Source: Thermoleophilia bacterium
GTDB lineage: Bacteria > Actinomycetota > Thermoleophilia > Gaiellales > Gaiellaceae
Length of the DNA stretch: 9,284 bases
Direction of reading: 5' to 3'
Assembly: GCA_025927435.1 (NCBI GenBank)
Contig: JAICLM010000074.1
Location: 1-9,284 of the forward strand
The notes under the pieces are model-generated. The model saw only the letters and a program-made list of their open reading frames with translations, was not told where the DNA came from and made no database searches. Numbering within the stretch: the first letter of the stretch is position 1; every line of letters begins with the position of its first letter. Positions 1 to 6,191 of the stretch are shown here, in pieces. Position numbers and translations under genes: made by a program.

Positions 1-1
1 C

Positions 2-823
2 CACGCGCTCGAGAAGCGCTACGGGCCCGTGCGCGCCCTCAAGGGCGTCGACCTCTCGGTGGAGGAGGGAGAGCTCGTGGGGCTGCTAGGGCCGAACGGC
101 GCCGGGAAGTCGACGCTCGTGAAGATCGCCGTCGGGCTCGTACGCGCCTCGGGCGGCCGCGCCGAGGTGGCCGGCGCTCGAGCCGGCTCGCGCGATGCCC
201 TCGCGGAGCTCGGCTACCTCGCCGAGCTCTTTCGCTTTCCGGGCTGGTACACGGCCGACGAGGTTCTAGCGCTGCATCAGCGGCTGTCGCGCTCCGACGG
301 CGGCGCCGCCGAGCGGCGGCTTCTGCTCGAGCTCGTGGCGCTGGACGACGCCCGCGGTCGCCGCGTCGACGGCATGTCGAAGGGAATGCAGCAGCGGCTC
401 GGGATCGCGCAGGCGCTTGTCGGCTCGCCGCGCGTGCTCGTCCTCGACGAACCGACTTCGGCGCTCGATCCCGCGGGTCGCCGCATCGTGCGCGTCCTGC
501 TCGAGCAGATGCGCGACCGTGGCGTCTCCGTCCTGCTCAACTCGCACCTGCTCTCGGAGATCGAGCTCGTCTGCGACCGCGTCGCGATCCTGCGCGCGGG
601 CGAGGTCGTCGCCGCCGGCTCGCCCGCCGAGCTCTCGCAGCCGCGCGGGGTGGAGCTCGAGACGGACGACGGGATGCGCACGATCGAGGGCGCCACGCGG
701 GAGGACGCTCCGCGACTGGTGGCCGAGGCGGTCGCGGCGGGCCGGCGCGTCTACGGCGTCCGCGTCCTCACCTCGACCCTCGAGGACACGTATCTCGAAG
801 CGGTGGGGGACGAGGTCTCGTGA
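2..823 (+). CDS. ABC transporter ATP-binding protein, ABC-2 exporter type (5' end outside window)
   Basis: This is the cytoplasmic ATPase that powers the membrane partner encoded next to it. The frame is open from base 2 and already reads HALEKRYGPVRALKGVDL, the usual N-terminal strand of this family. The GTG at 29 is therefore an internal codon and the true start lies before the window. Visible motifs are the Walker A loop GPNGAGKST (89-115), a Q-loop region reading GYLAE with Glu where many homologues have Gln, the signature SKGMQQ beginning at 377, Walker B VLVLDEP (434-454), the D-loop SALD and the H-loop histidine at 545. The MSKGMQQRLG form of the signature is typical of the NatA/CcmA-like exporter ATPases. 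About 80 residues follow the H-loop, as is common in that group. The stop overlaps the permease start as GTGA (820-823), so the two form one operon. The exported substrate cannot be told from the sequence. Confidence 0.95.
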   Translation, partial: HALEKRYGPVRALKGVDLSVEEGELVGLLGPNGAGKSTLVKIAVGLVRASGGRAEVAGARAGSRDALAELGYLAELFRFPGWYTADEVLALHQRLSRSDGGAAERRLLLELVALDDARGRRVDGMSKGMQQRLGIAQALVGSPRVLVLDEPTSALDPAGRRIVRVLLEQMRDRGVSVLLNSHLLSEIELVCDRVAILRAGEVVAAGSPAELSQPRGVELETDDGMRTIEGATREDAPRLVAEAVAAGRRVYGVRVLTSTLEDTYLEAVGDEVS

Positions 824-1677
824 CCGCGGTGCTGACGATCATGGGCTACGGCTTCCGCGAGGCCGTGCGGCGGAAGGTGTTCGCGGTCGTCGTTCTGCTC
901 ACGGCGGCGTTCCTCGTTCTCTTCTGGCTCGCGACGCACTACGTCTTCACGCGGCTCTCGACGATCACGCCGCCGAGCGACGTCCAGGTCGACACGCGCA
1001 CGTTCGCCGGTGCCTTTCTGCTCGGGCTCGCCATGTTCGCGACGCTCTTTCTCGGCGTCGTCCTGGCGGTCTTCCTGACGCTGGGCGTCGTCTCCGGCGA
1101 CGCCGAACGCGGGCTCCTCCAGCCGCTCGTCGTGCGCCCCACCGGGCGGTCGACCCTGCTGCTCTCACGCTTCTTCGGTGCTGCGGTCGTCTGCATCGTC
1201 TACGTGCTCGCCGTCTACGGGATCGCCCTGGCGATCATCGACGCGGCCGGCAACTGGACGCCGCCCTCCCCGGTCGCGCCGGGGCTCGAGCTCGCCGGTG
1301 GAGTCGTGATCGTGATCGCCCTCTCGATCCTCGGCTCGGTCTTCCTCTCGTCGACCGCGAACGGGATCGCGGTCTTCATGCTCTTCGGCGCGGGCCTCAC
1401 CGCCGGTCTGCTCGGGACGATCGGGCACGCTCTGAGCTCGCCGGCGATCGAGCACGCGTCGAAGATCGCCGCCTGGGCGCTGCCCTTCGAGGCGCTCTAC
1501 CAGGACGGCCTGCGGCTGATCTCGAGCGACGCGAGCGGGCTCACGGGCTTCCTCCTCCAGCTCGGACCGTTCGGCGGCGCGTACGTGCACGGCTGGGGGA
1601 TCCGCGTCTGGTCCGCGGCGTACCTCTGCGCCGCGCTCGCGCTAGCTCTCGTCCTGTTCCAGCGACGCGATCTCTAG
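820..1677 (+). CDS. ABC-2 type transporter permease
   Basis: This 285-residue integral membrane protein is the partner of the ATPase just upstream. The GTG start lies inside the GTGA overlap at 820-823, with GAGG four bases before it. Hydrophobic segments lie near residues 20-42, 62-91, 118-140, 156-178, 182-204 and 264-280, giving about six helices. Between the second and third helices is the cytoplasmic stretch SGDAERGLLQPLVVRPTGR (92-110). This is the hallmark SGE-x-ERGTLQPLLxRPxxR loop of ABC-2 permeases of the NosY/NatB kind. The protein ends LFQRRDL, also typical of these permeases. It probably exports a small compound, lipid or peptide, but nothing nearby identifies the cargo. Its last 36 bases overlap the 3' end of the convergent psuG gene. 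Confidence 0.93.
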   Translation: MTAVLTIMGYGFREAVRRKVFAVVVLLTAAFLVLFWLATHYVFTRLSTITPPSDVQVDTRTFAGAFLLGLAMFATLFLGVVLAVFLTLGVVSGDAERGLLQPLVVRPTGRSTLLLSRFFGAAVVCIVYVLAVYGIALAIIDAAGNWTPPSPVAPGLELAGGVVIVIALSILGSVFLSSTANGIAVFMLFGAGLTAGLLGTIGHALSSPAIEHASKIAAWALPFEALYQDGLRLISSDASGLTGFLLQLGPFGGAYVHGWGIRVWSAAYLCAALALALVLFQRRDL

Positions 1678-2538
1678 CGCGACCTCACCGGCCAGGCGAG
1701 CATTCTGGGCAACGAGCGCCTTGTTCGCAGCCTCGGTTCGGCCGCCGCTCTCGCGGTGGAGGTGCGCGAGGACGTACGGCGTCACCGCCTGGCCGGTCAC
1801 GCCTCCCGCCGCGGCCGCCGCGAGCGCCTCCTCGACGAGCGGCTCGACGTCCTCGAGCGGCTCGTCGGGCGGCCGGCCCAGCAAGAGTCCCGCGCCGCCG
1901 AGCTCCCAGTGCGCCGCGGCCACGCGCGCCGCCTCCTCGGCCGACTCGATGCGCGCCGAGACGGGTGGGCCGCCCTCCGCGGCGTAGAAGAGCGGGAGCG
2001 TGTCCACGCCGAAGCCGAGCACCGGGATGCCGAGTGACTCGAGCACCTCCGCCGTGGCCGGAACGTCGAGCAGCGACTTCACGCCCGCCGAGACCACGAG
2101 CGCGGGTGTGCGCGCGATTTGCGCGAGGTCGGCCGAGACATCCGGCGGATCGGGGAAGCCACGATGCACGCCGCCGATCCCGCCCGTCGCGAGAACGCGG
2201 ATCCCGATCGCACGGGCGACCGCGAGCGTCCCGCCGACCGTCGTGGCGCCGATCGAGCCGTGGACGGCCGTCGGCGCCAGGTCGCGTGGGCCGACCTTGC
2301 GCGCGAACGGCCCGAACTGCTCGAGCTCTTCCTCGGTCAGGCCGACGCGCACCTCGCCGGCTAGCACGCCGACCGTTGCGGGGACGGCGCCGGCCTCGCG
2401 CACCTGCCGCTCCGACTCGAGCCCGACCGCGACGGCCTCGCCCGGTGGGAAGCCGTGCGCGACGAGCGTCGTCTCGAGCGCGACGACGGCGCCGCCCGCG
2501 GCGAGCGCCTCCCGCACCTCGGCGGCGACGCGGATCAC
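1642..2538 (-). CDS. psuG: Pseudouridine-5'-phosphate glycosidase
   Basis: This 298-residue enzyme would cleave the C-C glycosidic bond of pseudouridine 5'-phosphate, giving uracil and ribose 5-phosphate. The start is the GTG at 2538, inside a GTGA overlap with the preceding acetyltransferase and 8 nt after GGAG. The open frame continues further upstream but only as arginine-rich antisense of the GNAT genes. Diagnostic stretches are ALETTLVAHGFPPGEA (20-35), a KVGPRDL segment (81-87), HGSIGATTVGGTL (93-105), ATGGIGGVHRG (117-127), SADLAQI with Asp137, and VSAGVKSLLDVPAT with Lys154. As I recall the E. coli enzyme, its catalytic residues are E31, K93, D149 and K166. These fall on E22, K81, D137 and K154 here with a near-constant offset, so the enzyme should be active. 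Length fits the family (about 300). The indigoidine-synthase-A proteins are the same family, so a C-nucleoside other than pseudouridine is possible. Confidence 0.95.
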   Translation of the reverse strand: MIRVAAEVREALAAGGAVVALETTLVAHGFPPGEAVAVGLESERQVREAGAVPATVGVLAGEVRVGLTEEELEQFGPFARKVGPRDLAPTAVHGSIGATTVGGTLAVARAIGIRVLATGGIGGVHRGFPDPPDVSADLAQIARTPALVVSAGVKSLLDVPATAEVLESLGIPVLGFGVDTLPLFYAAEGGPPVSARIESAEEAARVAAAHWELGGAGLLLGRPPDEPLEDVEPLVEEALAAAAAGGVTGQAVTPYVLAHLHRESGGRTEAANKALVAQNARLAGEVALEIASLEQDES

Positions 2539-2969
2539 GCCGAGCGCTCCATCTCCACGAACCGGCTCTCCTCGCTCCGCCGCACCTCGCGGAAGCCGGC
2601 GCTGCGGTACGCGCGGAGGGCCCGCTCGTTCCAGCGCGCGACCCAGAGCCGGAACGTGCGCGGCCGCCACTCGCGCCGCGCGTAGTCGAGCCCGGCGGCG
2701 ATGAAGGGCTGCGCGAGGCCGCGGCCGGTGAGGTCGGGACGCATTCCGAGCCCCAGTCGCACCTCGTGTCCCTCGGGGACGAAGTTGAAGAAGCCGACGA
2801 GCTCGCCGTCGTCGTCCACGACCGCCCGCAGGTGTGTGCGCCGGGCCGGGTTCGCGAAGAGCTCGACGCGCCGCGGGTCGGCCGACGTGTCGTACCACTC
2901 GTACGGGAACTCGTAGCGCCACTCGGCGATCGCGGCCGCCTGTTCGTCGGAGATCGGCTGGACGTTCAC
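2535..2969 (-). CDS. GNAT family N-acetyltransferase, copy 1
   Basis: This 144-residue single-domain acetyltransferase should use acetyl-CoA; its acceptor is unknown. The N-terminal part carries the EWRYEFPYEWYD motif (16-27), characteristic of one small GNAT subfamily. The acetyl-CoA pyrophosphate-binding loop is RPDLTGRGLA (77-86), and the motif B region is NERALRAYRSAGFREV (114-129) with the expected Asn and Tyr. The GTG start at 2969 lies in a GTGA overlap with the preceding GNAT gene, and its stop forms another GTGA with psuG. The last codons (MERSA-stop) contain GGAG at 2547-2550, a well-placed ribosome binding site for psuG. It is a close paralogue of the adjacent gene: I count 60 identical residues in 130 gap-free aligned positions. 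Its place between the kinase and the glycosidase suggests a role linked to nucleoside breakdown or detoxification, but that is inference. Confidence 0.92.
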   Translation of the reverse strand: MNVQPISDEQAAAIAEWRYEFPYEWYDTSADPRRVELFANPARRTHLRAVVDDDGELVGFFNFVPEGHEVRLGLGMRPDLTGRGLAQPFIAAGLDYARREWRPRTFRLWVARWNERALRAYRSAGFREVRRSEESRFVEMERSA

Positions 2970-3421
2970 GCCCCGCGCTCCATCCGGACGAACTCGTGCT
3001 CGCCCACGAGCTCGAAGCGGCGTACCTCGCGGCCCACCTCACGGAAGCCGAGCCGCTCGTAGACCCGGATCGCCCGCCCGTTCCAGGCGGCGACGAAGAG
3101 GCGGAAGGTCGCGGGGCTCCATTTGCGGCTCGCGTACTCGAGCTGTGCGTGGAGGAACGACTCGCCGAGCCCGCGGCCCGTCAGGTCGGGTCTCAGCCCG
3201 ATCCCGACCTCGACCGCGCCGTCCGGCCAGTCGAAGTACCAGAACGCGTCGAGACACTCTCCGTCCCCGAGCACGGCGCGATAGTGCCCGGCCCGGGCCG
3301 GGTCGCGCATGTCGGCGGCGTCGTGCGGGTCCGAAGCGAGGTCGTAGAAGTCGTACGGCGGCTCGTAGTGCCACGTACCGACCTCGCGCCCGTGGGCGTC
3401 GTTCCACTCCTCCACCTTCAC
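2966..3421 (-). CDS. GNAT family N-acetyltransferase, copy 2
   Basis: This 151-residue acetyltransferase is a tandem paralogue of the following gene. It keeps the subfamily motif TWHYEPPYDFYD (16-27), the acetyl-CoA loop RPDLTGRGLG (77-86) and the motif B region NGRAIRVYERLGFREV (114-129). It is seven residues longer than copy 1, in the strand after motif B (FELVGEHEF). The start chosen is GTG at 3421, in a GTGA overlap with the end of the PfkB kinase gene; a weak AGG lies about 9 nt upstream. The frame stays open upstream of this GTG, but there it is only antisense of the kinase gene. Its terminal codons (MERGA-stop) carry GGAG at 2978-2981, spaced 8 nt from the next GTG, the same arrangement as at the end of copy 1. 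The substrate is unknown; the tryptophan- and tyrosine-rich N-terminus may form the acceptor pocket. Confidence 0.9.
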   Translation of the reverse strand: MKVEEWNDAHGREVGTWHYEPPYDFYDLASDPHDAADMRDPARAGHYRAVLGDGECLDAFWYFDWPDGAVEVGIGLRPDLTGRGLGESFLHAQLEYASRKWSPATFRLFVAAWNGRAIRVYERLGFREVGREVRRFELVGEHEFVRMERGA

Positions 3422-4248
3422 GGCAGCGAGCCTATGTTCGCAACGCAGCGGGCCGCCGCGTCGAGTCCGCGCCTCGCCGCTTCCTCGAGCGAGCCGCCCA
3501 CGAGGAAGCCCGCGGCGAGCGCGTCGCCGGCGCCTGTGGGGTCGACGACGTCCGCGTCGACTGCGGCGAAGTCGAGCTTCGCGTCCTCCGTGAACACGGT
3601 GCAGCCGCGGGCGCCGCGCTTGAGCACGCCGACCGGCGCGGTGAGGTACGCGCCGCCCAGGAGCTCCCACTCCGCCTCGGTCGCGAAGAGGACGTCCGGC
3701 GCCAGCTCGTCGAGGAGCTCGCGGAACCGCACCGGCCCGAAGCTCCGGATCTCGGTCCAGGCCGCGACGTCGACCGAGACGCGCGCACCCTGCCCGCGCG
3801 CGAGGCGCGCGGCGAGGAGCGCCGTTGCGGCGATGGGCTCGCGCAGGAGCGCGTAGCCGGAGAGGTGGAGGACGTCGCACGCGACCCAGCGGGCGTCGAG
3901 CTCCTCCGGCGCGAAGGAGGGCGCAACGCCACGGTCGGAAGCAAGCGCGCGGTCGCCGGCGTCCACGATCGAGATGACGACACCGGTCGCGCCCTCGCCC
4001 ACGGGTCCGACGAGGTCGACTCCACGCCCTTCGAGCTCCCGCGCGACGAGCTCGCCGGCGGGGTCGTCGCCCCGCTTCGCGATGCAGCGCGCGTCGGCGC
4101 CGAGCTCGGCCGTCCAGGCAGCGACGTTCCCCGCCTGCCCCCCCGCGCCGGCCACGGTGGACGCGCGCACGTCGCCGCCGGGCGCGAGCGGTTCCGCGAG
4201 CAGAACGATCACGTCGAGCAATACGTCACCGAGAGTTGCGATGCGCAA
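3418..4248 (-). CDS. PfkB/ribokinase-family sugar or nucleoside kinase, probable pseudouridine kinase
   Basis: This 276-residue cytoplasmic kinase transfers phosphate from ATP to a sugar hydroxyl. The N-terminal strand RIATLGDVLLDV (2-13) and the GAGGQAGNVAAWTAELG signature (34-50) form the substrate side. DPTGAGDALAAGF (236-248) is the C-terminal PfkB signature, with Asp242 as catalytic base and GAG as anion hole. Since it is the first gene of an operon ending in psuG, pseudouridine 5'-phosphate production (the PsuK role) is the likely job. Ribokinase or another nucleoside kinase activity cannot be excluded from sequence alone. The start is inferred as TTG at 4248, because homologues begin directly with this strand and no ATG or GTG lies nearer. 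A GGGA sits about 10 nt ahead. The frame is open upstream but there it is antisense to other genes. At about 276 residues it is slightly short for the family (roughly 290-320). Confidence 0.9.
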   Translation of the reverse strand: MRIATLGDVLLDVIVLLAEPLAPGGDVRASTVAGAGGQAGNVAAWTAELGADARCIAKRGDDPAGELVARELEGRGVDLVGPVGEGATGVVISIVDAGDRALASDRGVAPSFAPEELDARWVACDVLHLSGYALLREPIAATALLAARLARGQGARVSVDVAAWTEIRSFGPVRFRELLDELAPDVLFATEAEWELLGGAYLTAPVGVLKRGARGCTVFTEDAKLDFAAVDADVVDPTGAGDALAAGFLVGGSLEEAARRGLDAAARCVANIGSLP

Positions 4249-4262
4249 GGCACAATCGTCCC
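4249..4262. promoter_or_regulatory. Divergent gap of 14 bp between the kinase operon and the small membrane protein
   Basis: The inferred kinase TTG (4248, minus) and the ATG at 4263 (plus) are only 14 bp apart, so the promoters must lie inside the neighbouring coding regions or the transcripts must be leaderless. On the plus strand CACAAT (4251-4256) matches TATAAT at four of six positions. It ends seven bases before the ATG, as expected for a -10 box driving a leaderless mRNA. I see no matching -35 box. This is a position-based inference. Confidence 0.3.
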
Positions 4263-4475
4263 ATGGAGTCGGGGAGGAGTAGCGCCAGAGCGCGCGATTT
4301 TCTGCTGGGAGGGCTCGTGGGTGGTGCGGCAGCGGTCGCGGCTGCCCGGCGCCGCCGCATGGTGCGACGCCGTCGCGAGCAGCGGCTGGAGCGGCCGGCC
4401 GGCCTCGCCGCGTTCGAGGGCGCCCCATGCTTCGAGGAGCTGATCGAGGAGCACGCCGCGCGGACCGACGGTTGA
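4263..4475 (+). CDS. Small putative membrane-anchored protein, 70 residues, unknown function
   Basis: I do not recognise a named family. The 70-residue product starts at ATG 4263 and has three parts. The N-terminus is short and basic (MESGRSSARARD). A small-residue hydrophobic segment FLLGGLVGGAAAVAAA (13-28) looks like a glycine-zipper transmembrane helix. A strongly basic stretch RRRRMVRRRREQR follows, then an acidic tail with one cysteine (AFEGAPCFEELIEEH). The basic stretch after the helix suggests one membrane pass with the C-terminus in the cytoplasm. No Shine-Dalgarno is visible before the ATG, which fits a leaderless transcript. An in-frame GTG at 4236 would extend it by nine residues but would overlap the kinase start. 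It lies upstream of and in the same direction as the large membrane protein, one base before the conserved upstream block. The composition is protein-like, so it is probably real, but a chance frame in GC-rich DNA remains possible. Confidence 0.6.
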   Translation: MESGRSSARARDFLLGGLVGGAAAVAAARRRRMVRRRREQRLERPAGLAAFEGAPCFEELIEEHAARTDG

Positions 4476-4476
4476 A

Positions 4477-4509
4477 CACGTCGTTTCCTAACGCGCATCG
4501 GCGAGAATG
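4477..4509 (+). promoter_or_regulatory. Conserved upstream block A, before the first large membrane protein
   Basis: The 33 bases from CACGTCGTTTC to GAGAATG match the block at 6484-6516 at 26 of 33 positions by hand alignment, including an uninterrupted 11-base run at the left and nine bases (CGAGAATG plus context) at the right. The shared block directly precedes both paralogues, so it is probably a duplicated promoter and/or 5' leader. No clear -35/-10 pair is visible; CTAACG here and TTTACG in the other copy could act as weak -10 boxes. Confidence 0.45.
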
Positions 4510-4518
4510 CTCCAGCTG

Positions 4519-6159
4519 ATGGTCCGGCCGGTCCGCCTCATCGCGCTGCTCGCGGTTCTCGTTGCCGTGGGCGTCGCGCTCGCTGCGCCCGGCTCCGCGT
4601 CCGCGCGGCTGACTCCGCGGGGTGTCGTCGGGTCCGGCGTTGTCATCGTCGACCGGATGAGCGACGCCACGTTCGCCAAGCTCGCCAAGCGTGGCGCCGT
4701 CGGCCTGCTCCGGCCCGGCTACGGCCCGACGACGAACCGTCGCCGTGCCCTGGCCGAGCTCGTGCGCGGCACGGAGGTGAACGCGCGGCTCGGCGGCGTC
4801 CCGGCCGGGAAGCCGCTGCTCAACACGAACAAGGCCAGCGTCTATCCGAACTGCCACACGTGCATCGTCGTGCAGCTGCCGCCGCGGGGCGCGCCGACCG
4901 CCAACAACCGTCTCTACCGGATCGCGGTGATCGGGGGCGGCTTCCACGGCTTGCTCCGGTCGCCGACCACGCACATCCCCGGCCTCGTCTCGATCGTGGA
5001 CATCGCGCCCACCGCGCTGCCGGGGCATCCCTCGACAACGCTCTCCTGGACTCCTTCGAAGAATGCAATCGGTCAGCTGACCCGTCTCGACCACGCGATC
5101 GGGGCGAACAACCGGCTCAAGTTCGCGGCCCTCTTCATCCTCGCGGGAGTCCTGCTCGCGCTCGCCCTGCTGGGCCTGCGCGCGGCGGTGACCGCCGTCC
5201 CGGCCGCGCTGCTCGTCAACCTCGCCCTGGGGATGGGACCGGTCTCGAACGAGGTGCTCCTGTGCGCCGCGATCTCGGCGGGGACGGCGCTCGTTGCGTT
5301 CGGGCTCTCCCGACTCTGTCGCAGCGAATCGGCCCTGCTCGCGCTCTACGGCGGGGTGGTCGCGCTGTATGCCCTCGTCATGGTCGCGCGGCCGGAGTGG
5401 CAGGCGGTGAACCCGTTCGGGCCGACGCAGAACTCGCGCTTCTGGGGCATCGGGAACCAGATCGAGACGCTGCTGCTCGCGCCGCTGCTCGCGGGCGCGT
5501 TCCTCGCCCGACGCCGCTTCGGAGTTCTCGGCTTCGGTCTATTCGGCGTCTTCGGCCTCTTCGTGATGACCGACAACCGGCTGGGGGCCGACGGCGGTGG
5601 TGCGATCGCGCTCGGGGTGGCGCTCGCAGTGCTCGGGACGCGCCTGTTCAAGCTCAGCGCAAAGGGCTTCGTGGGCCTGCTCGGGTCGGCGGCGCTCGCC
5701 GTGCTCTGGATCGTCTCGCAGGGGCTCGCCCAGCCGGGCCCGAATCACCTGCGCAGCGCCTTCTCGGACGACGGCGCCGGTCTTCTCTCCTCGCTCGAGA
5801 GCCGGGTGCCGCTCTCATACCTGCCCGCGCTGCACGCCTGGCAGATGGTCGTTCCGCTCCTGTTCGTGCTCGCGGCCGCATTCGCGCTCGCGTGGCACCG
5901 TGCCCGCCAGCCGTCGACCCGCGACATCCTCCTCGCCTTCGGCGTCGCCATCGTGACGTCGCTGCTCGTGAACGACTCCGCCGCGTACGAGCTCACCGCC
6001 GGGATCGCCGTGGTCGGCGCGCTGGCCCGGTTCGCGCCGGCTCCGGCACCGGCCCGCGTGCCCGTGCTCGTGCCGGCGATCTCGCGCCTCTTCTCGCGGG
6101 CGAAGCTCGAGCCCGAGCCGGTGCCCGTGCCGCTGCCGAGCGAGTCGCCGCCAGGCTGA
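4519..6159 (+). CDS. Polytopic membrane protein with exported alkaline-phosphatase-like domain, paralogue A
   Basis: This 546-residue protein has no characterised function that I know. A signal peptide (residues 1-29, ending SASA) precedes an exported domain to about 198, then about 11 hydrophobic segments to about 505 and a Pro-rich tail. The exported part looks like a reduced alkaline-phosphatase-superfamily domain. VVIVDRMSDATFAKLAKRG resembles the first metal-ligand strand (Asp45), GPTTNRRRALAELVRG the nucleophile region (Thr71), and PGLVSIVDIAPTAL (154-167) the C-terminal signature. A CHTC pair (112-115) is also exported. Membrane-domain motifs shared with the paralogue are RFWGIGNQ (307-314), MTDNRLGADGGGAI (350-363) and PGPNHLRSAF (406-415). 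FYGIGNE-type motifs occur, as I recall, in larger uncharacterised Firmicutes proteins with the same layout. ATG 4519 was chosen over ATG 4507 because it aligns with the paralogue's start (MVR); the earlier ATG is out of frame there. The fold assignment is inference. Confidence 0.85.
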   Translation: MVRPVRLIALLAVLVAVGVALAAPGSASARLTPRGVVGSGVVIVDRMSDATFAKLAKRGAVGLLRPGYGPTTNRRRALAELVRGTEVNARLGGVPAGKPLLNTNKASVYPNCHTCIVVQLPPRGAPTANNRLYRIAVIGGGFHGLLRSPTTHIPGLVSIVDIAPTALPGHPSTTLSWTPSKNAIGQLTRLDHAIGANNRLKFAALFILAGVLLALALLGLRAAVTAVPAALLVNLALGMGPVSNEVLLCAAISAGTALVAFGLSRLCRSESALLALYGGVVALYALVMVARPEWQAVNPFGPTQNSRFWGIGNQIETLLLAPLLAGAFLARRRFGVLGFGLFGVFGLFVMTDNRLGADGGGAIALGVALAVLGTRLFKLSAKGFVGLLGSAALAVLWIVSQGLAQPGPNHLRSAFSDDGAGLLSSLESRVPLSYLPALHAWQMVVPLLFVLAAAFALAWHRARQPSTRDILLAFGVAIVTSLLVNDSAAYELTAGIAVVGALARFAPAPAPARVPVLVPAISRLFSRAKLEPEPVPVPLPSESPPG

Positions 6160-6191
6160 ACCCGCCTGCGCCGCTGGTACCGTCCGCAGCC

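Noticed and set aside
2539..3042. N-terminal extension of psuG by 168 residues
   Set aside because: The extra residues are low-complexity Arg-rich antisense-frame sequence over the GNAT genes; the GTG at 2538 with GGAG and GTGA overlap gives the family length.
417..3062. An 881-codon open frame on the plus strand
   Set aside because: Its translation is Arg/Ser/Pro-rich without motifs and lies over the ABC genes and antisense to psuG and both GNATs; it is a high-GC shadow frame.
4249..5094. Extension of the PfkB kinase far upstream on the minus strand
   Set aside because: That part is antisense to the small protein and to the membrane protein and has no kinase features; the family N-terminus begins at about 4248.
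4860..6191. A long plus-strand frame leading into the FmdB protein, suggesting a fusion
   Set aside because: Upstream of GTG 6192 the translation is Arg/Ala/Gly-rich and overlaps the well-supported membrane protein in another frame; only the last 93 residues are a real protein.
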